Source: Acanthococcus lagerstroemiae
Lineage: Eukaryota > Arthropoda > Insecta > Hemiptera > Eriococcidae
Assembly: GCA_031841125.1 (NCBI GenBank)
Contig: CM063111.1
Location: forward strand, 54,187,535 to 54,251,534
DNA: 64,000 nt
Direction: 5' to 3'
Both the position numbers and the translations under genes were made by a program. Positions 1 through 10,735 of the stretch are shown here, one piece after another (position 1 is the first letter of the stretch; every line of letters starts with the position of its first letter). The notes under the pieces are model-generated. The model did no database searches and was not told where the DNA came from. It was given only the letters and a program-made list of their open reading frames with translations.

Positions 1-261
1 AAAATCAAACACGTATTGGATTTCGCCCTGTCGCGTAATAGGCAAAAAGTTTAGAATTCGGATTGCGACAAACCAACGGGAAAAAAAAAACAGGCCAAAA
101 TTTCGACGGTGGTTTTCGTTAATTCGAGCAAAATTTACAAACAGTACAGATTGGGCAACAATGGGCTTATGTGTCATCGTGGGCGATCAACTATAATGTG
201 GTCGTTATACTCTCGCCTCTCTTCGAGACAGAGAAAGAAGGAAGAAAAATAGCACGCCGAC
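1..261. other. unassigned non-coding sequence
   Basis: AT-rich sequence with no convincing open frame, splice-site pair or terminal repeat. It leads into the satellite array that starts near 262. Confidence 0.4.
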
Positions 262-695
262 ACGTAATTCGGGTAGGAAAACGTTTTCGAACCTTCCTCT
301 CCTTGAGGAAAAGTGAGTTCCGGATGACAGTGACCTTATACGATTAGCGGAGATACACGCTGCACCGTCGTGGATCCGATAATTTCCTTTTTTGAAAAAC
401 TGCCTGCGACACTCCTGTACACGGCTGTAGCCATAGGAGGCACGTTAACGACTCACCCCTCTCCGCACACCCGTAATTTGGAAAACGTTCGGAGTTGGTA
501 AATTTACAGTTGCAGTCGGCAAATTGAAGATTCGATGGAACAACTAAACTAAAAGCACATAAATCGGACAGGAAAACATCTTTGAACCTTCCTGTTCTTA
601 GAACAAACTGATTTCCGGATGACAGTAGCAGCGATATAGATTGCATTATCGTGGATCCGATAAACCGAGGATTTCCTTTTTTGGAAAACTGCCTG

Positions 696-969
696 CAGTG
701 GCGTAGCCAAGGGGCGGGGGCGAAGGGGCGAATGCCTCCCCCAAAGCACCTGAAATTGAATGTAAAATAGGCAAAAATTAGCAAATTTTCGCCTTTAAAA
801 CACGTTTTTTCGAAAAAAAATTTGCTCAAGTCGTAATTTTACCTTCGTTTTTCATAAAATATTCTAATATCGGCAATTTTTAAAAAATACCTCAATTTTC
901 GACTTTTTTCCCCTTGAAAATCTTACTTCGCCCCCTCCCCCCTTTGGGAAAATCCTGGATACGCCACTG
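696..969. mobile_element. hAT-like MITE with 8-bp TSD ACTGCCTG
   Basis: The ends are CAGTGGCGTAGCC and the inverted GGATACGCCACTG. ACTGCCTG lies immediately outside both ends (688-695 and 970-977) and is satellite sequence, so the 274-bp element clearly inserted into a monomer. It carries G-rich and C-rich runs just inside the ends and no coding capacity. An 8-bp duplication with CAGTGGCG ends fits a non-autonomous hAT element. Confidence 0.85.
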
Positions 970-998
970 ACTGCCTGCGACACACCTACACACGGATG

Positions 999-1173
999 CA
1001 GTAGCGTATCTAGGATGAAGGATGAAATCATGGGGGGGGGGGTTGACTTTTAATTTTGAGGGTATTCCTTAAAGAAAAAAAAAAGTGTTTGATAAGCATA
1101 TTTTTGATATTTTTTAGAGCTTTTTTTTTGGTCATGGGGGTGAACCCGGACACCCCCCTTAAATACGTCACTG
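999..1173. mobile_element. second CAGTAGCG-type MITE in the satellite
   Basis: The ends read CAGTAGCGTATCTAGG and AAATACGTCACTG, a mutated version of the hAT-type terminus, with a G run after the left end and a C run before the right. The flanks (CACGGATG and CGATGGATG) are similar but do not give an exact 8-bp duplication, so boundaries are approximate. Confidence 0.6.
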
Positions 1174-2001
1174 CGATGGATGTAACCATGGGAGGCACGT
1201 TACCGACTCAACCCGCTTCCCACATCTGCAATTTGGAAAATGTTCAGAGTTGGTAAATTTACAATGCAGTCGGCAAATTGAAGGTTTAATGCAGATCGCC
1301 AAACTGTGGATCGCGAGCCACCGGTAGCGGAGTAATTTTTGGTACCTCGCGGCCACACTGAAAATGGCAAGTTGGCAACCCTGAGTTGCGTGTGGTTGCG
1401 GTTAAAAGTTGGGCGACCACTGGTTTAATGGAACAGCTAAACTAAAGAGTACATAGATCGAGGTCCTCGAATCTTCCTCCCTCAGAAAAAAGTCATTTCC
1501 GGATGACAATGACCTTATATGATTGGTAGTGATACAGATTGCACCGTCTTCAATCCCACAGACCGAGGATTTCCTTTTTTGAAAAATTGCCTGCGACCGT
1601 CCTATGCACAACTGTAGCCATGGGAGGCATGCTAGCGACTCAGCCCTCCATCCACACCCGTAAGTTGAAAAATGTTCAGAGTTAGTAAATTTACAGTTGC
1701 AGTCGGCAAATTGAAGATTTAATGGAACAGCGAAACTAAGAGCACATAAATTGGGCAGGAAAACGTCTTTGAACCTTCCTCTTCTTGGAAAAAAATTATG
1801 TAAGAATAAAAGTGATCTTACACGATTAGTAGTGCTACAGATTTCACCATCGTGAATCCCATAAACTGAGGATTTCCTTTTCTAAAAAACTGCCTGTGAC
1901 CCTCCAATATACAGCTGTAGCCATGGGAGGCATGCTAGCGGCTCACCCCTCCATCCAAACCCGTAAGTTGGAAAATGTTCAGAGTTAGTAAATTTTCAGT
2001 T

Positions 2002-2329
2002 CAGGGTGTCTATTGGATTTGGGAAACCAAATATCATGACTTTTCACGACATTTTTTCATGATTATCATGGGGGATATAGAAATGAAGTGGAGGGGGGGG
2101 GGCAAACTCGGCGCTTCACGCTTCACTGAGGGCTCAATACAGGGCGCGCTAAACTTCCATAATAAATATTCACTCAATATTTTTTTCTCATTAAATGAAT
2201 AAAACTTTTTTTTTTTTCTTTTGGTAATGGAAATATTGTGAACTATGACACGATGAAATATCATGACTTTTCATGACAATTATTTGAAATCGTGATTTTT
2301 CATGACCTTTCAGGCCAATAGACACCCTG
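2002..2329. mobile_element. short TIR element, CAGGGTGTC ends, 5-bp TSD CAGTT
   Basis: The left end CAGGGTGTCTATTGG is mirrored by CCAATAGACACCCTG on the right. CAGTT occurs directly outside both ends (1997-2001 and 2330-2334), inside a satellite monomer that continues on the other side. Near both ends there are repeats of the type ATATCATGACTTTTCA and ATTTTTCATGACC. It is 328 bp with no coding capacity. It belongs with the elements at 43119-43638 and 48999-52017. Confidence 0.85.
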
Positions 2330-2539
2330 CAGTTGCAATCGGCAAACTGATGATTTAAAGAAACTACTAAACTAAGAGCACATTAGGGTGTCCCTTATTT
2401 TACAAGTTTTCGCCAAATGATTACGGTTTCACTGAAATTTGTTCCAATGAACCTAGAAACTCCCTATAAAAAATTTGAGCTCAATCTGAGGTCACTAACC
2501 TATGCCGCTTTGACCTTGAAGTTATGCGTAATACCGAGA

Positions 2540-2945
2540 TTTTACTAAAAACCGCGAATATCTCGGAACATACCAACTTCAGGACCGAAATGCATATAAC
2601 ATAAAACGTTTCTTGTTGAATTCTCTATAAAAAAGATCCAATACAACTTTTCTCTAGAACGCATATTCGCCGAAATAATCGCAAAAATGTATGAAAGTTT
2701 CGAGGAACAAGGTTTTTGTTATTTTTTCTTTCACAACCGATCTTTACTAACTAAATCGCAGTTATCTGAAGAAATATTCACTTTAGGACCAAAATGCAAA
2801 CAACGTAAAATGTTCCTTGTTGAATTTTCTATGAAAAGGTCCGAAACCCTTTTTCCTTAGAAAACGTATTTATCGAAATAATCACAAAAATGCGTGGAAT
2901 TTTCGAAAAACATTGTTTTTTTATTATTTTACAGTTGAAATATCT
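2540..2945. repeat. two-copy diverged tandem repeat, period about 203 bp
   Basis: A block containing AGGACC-AAATGCA, CTTGTTGAATT-TCTAT, TAGAA-CG-AT, CGAAATAATC and AAAAATG occurs from about 2563 and again from about 2766. The copies differ by many substitutions and small gaps. The stretch may be the body of a larger unit running from AGGGTGTCCC near 2390 to the imperfect inverse GGGGCAAGCACCCT near 3013, but those ends match only weakly. Confidence 0.6.
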
Positions 2946-3012
2946 ATTAATGCCGGGTAATGCACACTACAATATAACTTCAGTCTCTGTGTACTGGGGC
3001 AAGCACCCTAAT

Positions 3013-3480
3013 TTGCCTCCCCCCACCTGGCTATGCCAATGACAGTTTGTTGGGCACCTACATACTATAGAGTAGACCTTGCATTATGTAGGTATATCAA
3101 CAATAGTCAACATTGCGCATAAGATATAACATTGTACTGTTAAGGAATAATCATATGTTCTCAGAATTCATTGTCATTTCCTATGGGCAAATCGCTGTTT
3201 CCTATTGTTGATTGTATACAACATCTCAAGTCTACCATACCAAGTCTTCAACGAAATCTTAGAATGCTCAAGACTCAATAAAAACTGTTAACCCTAGATC
3301 GCAAAATTTGGTTTTCTTCAATCATTGAATTAGGAATTAGTTACAGGCTGCCCAGATATTTTATCTCGCTCCAGGAATCTTTCCGGACCATTTCAGGTCC
3401 ATACCTAGGATTTATGTAAAGGGTGTTTGACCCAGGATTTCAGTAAGAGGGTTTGCGATTTAGAGGAAGGCTACAAATAC
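3013..3480. other. unassigned sequence before an RTE remnant
   Basis: No gene seen. A short stretch near 3030-3050 resembles a worn CAGTGGCGTAGCC-type MITE end, but no partner end is visible. Confidence 0.35.
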
Positions 3481-3535
3481 CCCAAATTTATCCAACTGCT
3501 CGCATGTATATGAAGATAAGCCTTATGAAGGGGAG

Positions 3536-6395
3536 ATGGAAGTAAGCACAAACACCAAATTTAAGAAACAGAAGATGAAGAGACAATCCCTCCGTTCTTA
3601 CAAGGAGACCTCTTCGCCGTCGCTAAAGGTGGGGAAATCAGCAGGACCGGACGGGATAGGAAACAAGAAAATCAGCAACTTTGCAAATGAGCTGACTCCA
3701 GTAATCATAAAGATCTTCAACTTGATTTTCGAGAAAGAGGTAAGTCCCAGTCAGTAGCGTAGTCAGAATTTTAGCAAATGGAGAGAAAGCAAAAAAAAAG
3801 GTAGCGTAGTTAGGATGCTCATGGGGGCAACCCCCTCCCTATTGGTCCCAATCAATGGAAACTATCAGAAATAGTGTTACTATTAAAATAACATAAAATA
3901 AAGTAAAAGCAGAGATAAGCAATCACAGGCCGATAAATTTAACCTCTAATTTAGAGAAAATTTTTGCAAGGGTTATCAAAACTCGTGTGTACTTCATTTT
4001 GGATTTGAATCAAAGCCCTGAACAGGCAGATTTTCGGAAAGGATAGGTACTCAACAGTAGACCAGATTTTTGTTATAAAGCAAATAATCGAAAAAATGAA
4101 GGAATTTAATAAAAATCTGAATATTATTATGTGACCGAGCCCGAAGAAAGGATACATATGGATAGAAAACCAATTTTGAGCTTTTGACGGTTTCAGATCT
4201 AGGTAATCGACAGTGAAAAATGGCTGAAAGCATCCTACTGTTCGAAAAATAGTGATAGACAGAAAATAAAAAACTACCTCAAATTTGAGCAAAAATTTTA
4301 TGACCATTCTAAAAAACAAAATGTACAAACTAAGTTATTGTCCATATTTTTAACTGCAGATCAAAGATTCATTCTGAATTAAATTATAGAAAAGCTTAGA
4401 ACGCTTAGAGTACAGTCTGGAAATTCTAATGTTTATTGACTAGAACAAAACATTCGATACAGAGTCTCGCTGCTACAGAATTTCAAAATCAACGAGCATG
4501 CTTCGGGCTGTTCTTTCGCTACTAGACAGATGATAGAAAAACAAGGAAAATCATTAAGCAAACACAAACCACAAAGTCCAATTCTAGAGAGAGCTTACGT
4601 GCATGAACTGATAAGATTCTAGAACATGAAATTATGGAAACGTAATGACAGATGAACATTCAATGATACAACTGTAATACATTAAAAACCATTTTCGTAT
4701 TTTTCTATAGTACATATATGATTCCTTGTCCATGAACTCGAGATTAGAAGGCAACTAAGTATGTCCAATATTTAGAAAAAACGACTTTGACGAGTACGTT
4801 AATGACATGCATTTCGATTGGTCTGAGGAACAATGTAATGGAACTCCATAATGATAATGATCATCAGTGATTTTCGTACATTGTCATATGATAGCCTATT
4901 TAGGCGACGTGTGAAAGTAGTCCAGGGTGTTTAACAAGATTTAAATGTGAGAATAGTTGACTTTAGTTGACCATTTTATCCCGTTTATTGAAACTGGGAA
5001 CTCGCTTTGCTCGTTGCTCGCAGTCCTGCGGCCTTCTGATAAGCAACACCTTTTAGATGACACTGATCTCTCATTCATTACCAAATTTCTTTGAAAAATA
5101 TGCTCAAATTGTGTAAAATAAAGTCACATTCTTTATAGACAGGCACTAGAATCAAGACCAGTTGTTCGAAGCTTAATGACCAGCATTCCAAAACAACTTT
5201 ATTTCATCAATAATCGAACAAGATTATATGAGAGATTAAATAGCGTATCAAATATTCCTGAAGAACTCATTACATTACTGTATGGCACAGTATGATTTTA
5301 ACTTTTTTATTTGGAATTATTCATTTGTAAATCTACTCTCTGCAAATTACAGGTAAAAAACTACAACGTACAACAGTACTTAAGACGTAAATATTCAACG
5401 TTTTTTTCTTTAGGCGCACTTATAAACGTATCCAGGACCTTTCAGCAATATTTATCAAGTTAAAATTTATTGAATCACCAAATAATCACTTCTCATATTC
5501 AGAATCAGAAATGAGCAAGTGAGTTTGCTAAAAATTCGATCGCGTTCGCATTGCACTATAAGTTCGTAAAAAATCCGTTCGAGTTCGCTAACCTTCACAT
5601 TCCCGAAAACTTTGTTCAATCCAATAAGAAAACAGCACGATCGCTGGCCTAAAAGTAAACACCGCCAAAACTAAATATATCGTACCTAACAAATCAGGAA
5701 ACCAACAGGTTACAAATTAACGAGGTGGAATTAGAAAAAGTCAATGAATACATGTACTTAAGGCAGATCATTTTTTTCAAGGACTAACTGGAGAAAGAGC
5801 TAGAACGTCGAAAAGTCTAAACTTGGAAAAACTTCTGGTCATTAAAAAAGATATACAATGGCAAAACAAACGAAGCAAAAATAATGAAAATATTGGAGAA
5901 ACGCATCCTGCCAGTGTCCACGTGTGCGGCGCAAACGGGGGCCACAACAAAAACGCCAATCGATAAATTGAAGGTAATGCAGAGACATGCTAAGGAAAAT
6001 TATGAATATTAAAATGGAGGGATAGAATAAAAAACAGCTATCAGGGGGAGGACAAAAATAGAAGACATTGGATACTGGGTGAAAAAAATCAAATTCAAGT
6101 TTGCGGGTCATGTGGCGAGAGCGAGGGATGACCGGTGGAGTAAGAGAACCACAACATGGACCCCACATCAGGCTAAAAGGAGGAGGGGAAGACCAGGAAC
6201 AAGGTGGAGGGACAAAATCATGGGATATGTGGGTACCAGGTGGCAAAGCATGACGGTCAACAGAGCCGTCTGGAGGAGGATCAGGCAGGCCTATGCCCAG
6301 AGATGGGCCTACTGATGGGACTACCGTGTATATATGCATGAATTGGGTATTATGTAGTATCATCAGAACTAAAGGCTGATATTATTATTATTACT
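3536..6395 (+). pseudogene. decayed RTE-type LINE reverse transcriptase
   Basis: Translated fragments follow the order of an RTE-clade reverse transcriptase but in different frames. They are KSAGPDGIGNKKISNF (about 3640-3690), NHRPINLTSNLEKIF (about 3920), a FRKG..STVDQIF-like stretch (about 4040), LMFID..KTFDT (about 4430), LKVNTAKTKYIVPN (about 5650) and the C-terminal signature FAGHVARARDDRW followed by GRRGRPGTRWRDK and RQAYAQRWAY (6079-6315). It ends after an (ATT)n run near 6395. Stops and frameshifts are frequent. Two further insertions seem to break it: worn CAGTAGCG-type sequence near 3765-3845, and unrecognised sequence between about 4540 and 5620. The 5' endonuclease part is not seen. 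It is the same family as the copies at 54338-56476 and 31715-32140, and is non-functional. Confidence 0.8.
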
Positions 6396-7324
6396 GGATG
6401 AAAGCACGTAGTATCCAAAAACGAAATCGCCCATTCCAAAACCTACTATCTGATGCTCACATTTTATTGTACGACAATTTCGGCTTTTGGCTTCACCCCC
6501 ACCCACCCAAGTGCTATAATTTACTACTTACGATTAAAATATTGTAAAAAGAAGTAGTATTGAGCAACCTTGGAAACCTACTATTTGATACTCGTATTAC
6601 TTAACATTTTCTTTTGTGCCCCCTTCCTCTAATGTACCCCGAGTTATACGTAATCGCGAATCGTCCAGAATCGTGTCGTGTGTTGATGATGAATTCTTCA
6701 AAGAAGAAGAAAGGTCGTCTGTCGTCTTGACAGCGTCTATAGAAACTGCCTAGGATTAATGATACGCCAGCGAGTTACAGATTTAGAACGTCAGTAAGAA
6801 GCGGCGACCAGAAAAAAGATTCTTTGTCGAATATTATAGATTGAAATTAACGAAAAAGTGGGGTATGGAAACGTCATACAGTTTTTTCCCTCGATAATTC
6901 AGATGACTGATGAGAAAACGATGCGACATCATTTGGTCAGCGTGAAAGATAACGCGTGATTTCGAATTCGAGTGGCCACAAGTTAGTCCATGGCAGAAAT
7001 AACTTGACGCAGAACAAGCCGTGTTGCTCGGATGTAAGTTACTAAGAATGGGGGTGGGGGCAGCCTATTTTGTATATTTAATAAGCCAAGCTGTTGCAAG
7101 TACTGTTGACTGAACACCAGCGATCTCCTCATGTGCGTGCTTCTTCTGAAAACAAAAGCTTACAGCTCTATCTTCTTCTGGCACCTCCTGAGAAAAATCA
7201 GTCTTATCTATTTTTTCACCTTATTCCAACATTATTATTAGAGTAGAATAGAACAAGCTAAGAGAGCTTTCTTTCAAAAAGGAGATATACTTAGGGCAAA
7301 TATACAAATAGATTCGGAAGTGAA
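6396..7324. other. unassigned non-coding sequence
   Basis: No gene seen. CTACTAT-TGAT-CTC motifs repeat near 6450 and 6580, suggesting a diverged repeat, but I cannot define its ends. Confidence 0.3.
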
Positions 7325-7916
7325 GGTATGTCCACACGTTCAAACTTCATAACAAACATGGCAGTTGTTTTTTGGTTTGTCAAACAAATCGTTGTGTGTG
7401 GACAGCAAAACAACAGTCTTGGATGACGAAAAAAAAGTTTGCGCAAACTTCGGAAGTTTGAAGGCTCGCTCGTTGTTTACCGTTTTGTCGTCAAACTTAT
7501 GAATGGCGTTACTAATTCTAGTACCAGTTGAATAATGCCTGTCATCTGGCTCTGTTCTTCCAATAAATTTCAGAAACCTGACATGGAAAAACTGGTTCCG
7601 AGCAAATAACAATTTTCTGGACCACCGCTTGCGCTTCTTTTTCGTATTTTTCAGCCGAAATACACTACTCACTATTGATAATAACGATATTTCGTCCATT
7701 TCAGAACGAAAATTTAAATAATCAACACAGAAAGAAAGCACCCTTCACTTAAACTGAATTCCCAAAGCAAACAGCCAAACATACAGCAAAATGTTTTTGT
7801 GTCACAAGACTGTCGTTTTCTTATGCAAAGACTGCATCGTGTGGATGACGTTATTTTCCACAGTCTTGCCTGTCAAACTGAAATTTGATGTAAAGTTTAA
7901 ACGTGTGGACATAGCC
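7325..7916 (-). mobile_element. non-autonomous PIF/Harbinger-like element
   Basis: The ends are inverted repeats: GGTATGTCCACACGTTCAAA on the left and the complement of GGCTATGTCCACACGTTTAA on the right. The flanking triplets are GAA and TAA, close to the TNA-type 3-bp duplication of Harbinger elements. The minus-strand frame 7340-7741 (133 aa) contains RKRWSRKLLFARNQFFHVRF followed by EPDD, which resembles the N-terminal lead-in of Harbinger (HARBI1-type) nucleases before the catalytic domain. The DDE catalytic part is absent, so it cannot transpose by itself. The superfamily call is an inference from the ends and this short segment. Confidence 0.6.
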
Positions 7917-8022
7917 TAAGACTGAGATTTCTTCGAACCCGTATTTGGAAAGTATGATTGTATGGATGTGAGACCTGGACTATAAGAACACAAGAAAGAG
8001 GGAGGATAAGAGCTTTTTAAAT

Positions 8023-8640
8023 AATGTGTCAGTTTCTATAAAAAGGGGTAACTTTGTCGATCGATCGAAGTCTCAGAAAACGCGAAAAAAGAAAAACAAA
8101 ATCTTTTGGTCGAGAAAATCAATTTTGAGATTCTGGTTGATTTCTATAGAAAAAACATCGCAATAACGAAGAGACAAGATTTACGCGCACGAGAGAGAAG
8201 AGGGAGAGAGACAAAGGTAATTATGAAAGAGGACAAGAGGATGAGAAAAGAATGCGAATGGCTGCGTTCGCTTCTTCGTGGTTTTTCGGAGTTCACGAAT
8301 AAACCCGATGTTCTGAATTTTACCACGCAGAAGAGCGAAAAATTACCTTTCCAACAAGCCCTTGTCAAGGTTGGTAACGTGATTCCGCGGTGAGTTATGG
8401 ACGCTTGACGGAGTGGGGGAAGAAGGTGTGTCTAACTTTAAACGCGTTTTTCCCAAAAACATGTTTTCGTGCGTTCTCGTTACACTCATCTTTGACCGCT
8501 TTTATCTCCGGAACAAAAACCGCTACAAATCTCGCCGATAGCTCGTTGGAATGGGCATTCATTCCTCTATTACGTACAGTCCGTAACTCAAAATTCGTCG
8601 GATCGACAAAGTTACCCCTTTTTATAGAAACTGTCACATT
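8023..8640. mobile_element. 618-bp element with ~40-bp terminal inverted repeats, superfamily unknown
   Basis: The first 40 bases, beginning AATGTGTCAGTTTCTATAAA and continuing through AAGGGGTAACTTTGTCGATC, are repeated inverted at 8601-8640 with one mismatch. Flanking DNA shows no obvious duplication (TTTTTAAAT against TGTGTTATC). Two frames inside (8106-8393 and 8390-8692) have no recognisable motif, and the second runs out through the right terminal repeat, so I do not call them genes. It is probably a non-autonomous DNA transposon. Confidence 0.75.
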
Positions 8641-8699
8641 TGTGTTATCGGAGAATTTTGAAAATCAGATGAACAGAAAAGATCAGGAATAAGGAAGTA

Positions 8700-8990
8700 T
8701 AGAGGTGAATAGAAATGGAAAGAGAAATCTGGAATATAACTGTAAGGAAAAGAGTTAAAATAATAGGTCATAATATAAGACATCCAGGGATAGTGTTATT
8801 AGTGCTAAAGGGAATGACTGAAGGAAAGAATTGGAAAGAAAGGTAAAGAATGAGCTTTGAAGAGAAGGGAGTGAATGATACAAGGTGTAAATCCTTCTCA
8901 GAAATGGAAAGATTATCACAGGAGAGAGAAAAATGAAGAGACGCATCCTATTGGCCGAGAGACTGAGAAATATATCATTATTATCTTCAC
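8700..8990 (+). pseudogene. 3' scrap of a LINE reverse transcriptase
   Basis: The plus-strand translation contains RKRVKIIGHNIRHPG, then LKGMTEGKNWKER and SEMERLSQEREK. This is the usual C-terminal tail of many LINE polymerases (IGH-RH, EGK-GRGR, LA-DRE). It is 5' truncated and has stops. The related scrap at 52023-52345 has the same LIGHNLRHP and EGSAEGKNW sequence, so both come from one LINE family. Confidence 0.6.
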
Positions 8991-9334
8991 TCCCCATAAA
9001 AACCTGTGAAAATGTATGGTAATAGTTTTACTTTGCCCCCCCCCCCATTTAAACACTTCCACGGCAATTAAGAAAAAATTGAATAGAACTTTTCTTATGC
9101 AGAATCTCCCGACAATCAATTTTGGTTTGAAACATTTTTTCCTAAATTCGATAGTTTTTGTTATTTCTGCAGAGACCAAATTTTGGGAGACTTGAACCCC
9201 TTACAAAATATTAGTAAGCCAGTTGGGGACCGAAGGTTTTTTGTGGTAATGAAGATGGTTAATATCAACGATCTTCGACGAATGATTCTTTGATACCAAC
9301 TTTTTCATTAATTCTTGTTATACTAAGTCCCTCC
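8991..9334. other. unassigned sequence with a 13-base C run
   Basis: No gene seen. The C run near 9037 resembles the G/C runs of nearby MITEs, but no terminal repeats could be paired. Confidence 0.3.
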
Positions 9335-9440
9335 GGCCACTGATGCGATACTCGAAAGGGTATTTTCCAGGGCCGAGGGTCCGGTGTCATAGGGGCCACT
9401 TTGGCATGCGGGCATCGCTATACGTCCCACCACACCACTG
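9335..9440 (+). repeat. SINE-related repeat, copy 1
   Basis: CTCCGGCCACTGATGCGATA, then CTCGAAAGGG, a TTTCCAGGG-like stretch, GGCCACTTTGGCATGCGGGC and CATCGC..ACGTCCCACCACACCA form a block. It recurs inverted at 59838-59930 and partly at 63940-64000. The CTCGAAAGGG..TTCCAGGG core also forms the tail of the tRNA-derived SINE at 33833-34044, so this is probably a related SINE without a visible tRNA head. Confidence 0.6.
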
Positions 9441-10565
9441 CTAGATTAAAAGGTTTCTATAACTGAGATGATGTGAATGTTCCTACGCATTCACAAACGA
9501 ATGGCGCCACAGCAACCAACACATGTAACTCTAATCTCTAGTATATATAAGAGTGTTTGTTTGTTCGAGGGTGGAAGAGCTGGGGGATTCGAGTTCGTAT
9601 GAAACCTGGTAAAGTTTTAAGGAGAAAAAATTCGGCACCCTTAATGGGAGAGGGCAACAACATTTTGTCGCCTCTAAACCTCTCATTTTTTTTTTCGACT
9701 TGGACTTTTCGGAAGTGTGTTATATTAAACTTCTTCACATTATGTCAAAATTTGTTGAATGTGACTGTCTCCCTTTAGAAATTATTAGGGGGTTGAAAAT
9801 CTGAAACTTCCAAAACGAAATCAAAGTACATTATTATCATCCATGGATTGATTACAGTTCGTGAGTGCCAACTTCTATCCCCGTAAAAGGAAAAACAGTA
9901 AAAAGTTAGGGTTCAAGTCTCCGGAGAATGTCCCATACATGAACTAACTTTTGCACAAGCTTCCAGATATGTTTTTCTCAAATTTTTTTTTTTTCCAATT
10001 AAGACTCTTGTCAATTATTTTGGCATATAAATGTTCGCCTCTGGCACCACAGGTGAGGAAGAGTTCATAAAATCCGAACTGCGACTCATAACTTCTTTCC
10101 TGTTACGCGTGCGTCTATCGTCACTGAAAAATCGTTCCTTATAATTTTCCTAGAATTAAGTCAAAAATGCCGATAGGGCGCAAAAATGTTTCCAAAAAAA
10201 GAAGAAAATTAAAGATTTGTACATATTGTCGACTAATGTTCCAAGCCCCGACTAAAGAATGGGCTGCCCCCGATTGAAAACTTTCCGAAAAATGTCAGTT
10301 CGGCGCAAAAATTATTCGTCCGAGAGAACAAAGGGGAAGGGGAACTGTTCCATCGTTACATTTTACCGACTGACATTGAAATTATCGACTCAATCCCAAT
10401 GATACAGAAATTTTGTTTCTTTCGAGCGGGGGGGGGGGGAGAGAGAAAGAAAGATAAGTGAGCGAATTAGCGATTTTTCTGATTTTTTGACTACTACAGT
10501 CCTACATGTCGACTAAATGATAGAATTTGCAGAAAAGTTCCGACTTCAAAAATCTTCGGAGTCTA
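9441..10565. other. unassigned non-coding sequence
   Basis: No gene seen. A (TA)n-like patch near 9541 and a 12-base G run near 10428 are the only marked features. Confidence 0.3.
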
Positions 10566-10735
10566 CACTCCCTCACTCTGCTCCTGAATATCAACAACCG
10601 GAGTGCGTGGTGCTTTTTTTTCTCGAAATGAAGTAAAATCAAAGGGAGGGAATCCTCATCCCCTCGCTCCGCCCCTGAATATCAACCACGAGGGTGTGTG
10701 GTGCTCCTTTTCTTGAAATGAAATAAAATGAAAAA
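10566..10735. repeat. two-copy tandem repeat, ~95 bp
   Basis: The block CTC-CTGAATATCAAC, then GTG-GTGGTGCT and TCTCGAAATGAAGTAAAAT, occurs twice in direct orientation. The copies start near 10566 and 10660 and differ by point changes. No coding meaning is seen. Confidence 0.7.

Larger units (their letters stand above)
262..2388. repeat. tandem satellite of ~300-bp monomers, interrupted by insertions
   Basis: The same block recurs in the same orientation: a start like GTAGCCATGGGAGGCA, then CACCC..GTAAGTTGG, GTTGCAGTCGGCAAATTGAAG, GAACCTTCC, TTTCCGGATGACA and GAGGATTTCC, ending in CTGCCTGCGAC. The starts fall at about 428, 1183, 1615 and 1915; the last two are 300 bp apart. Partial monomers occur at the left edge (from about 262) and after 2330. 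Spacing is larger where other DNA has entered: a MITE at 696-969, a second at 999-1173, about 130 bp of unrelated sequence near 1290-1424, and a 328-bp element at 2002-2329. The short frames here are not conserved between monomers, so I do not call genes. Confidence 0.8.

Noticed and set aside
344..829. 161-aa minus-strand frame over the satellite and the first MITE
   Set aside because: It crosses a MITE boundary and is not kept in the other monomers, so it is chance read-through.
4918..5050. Another CAGGGTGTT-type element end
   Set aside because: No inverted partner end or duplication could be found downstream.
5842..6363. 173-aa proline-rich minus frame
   Set aside because: It is the antisense of the RTE C-terminal region, which is clearly coding-derived on the plus strand.
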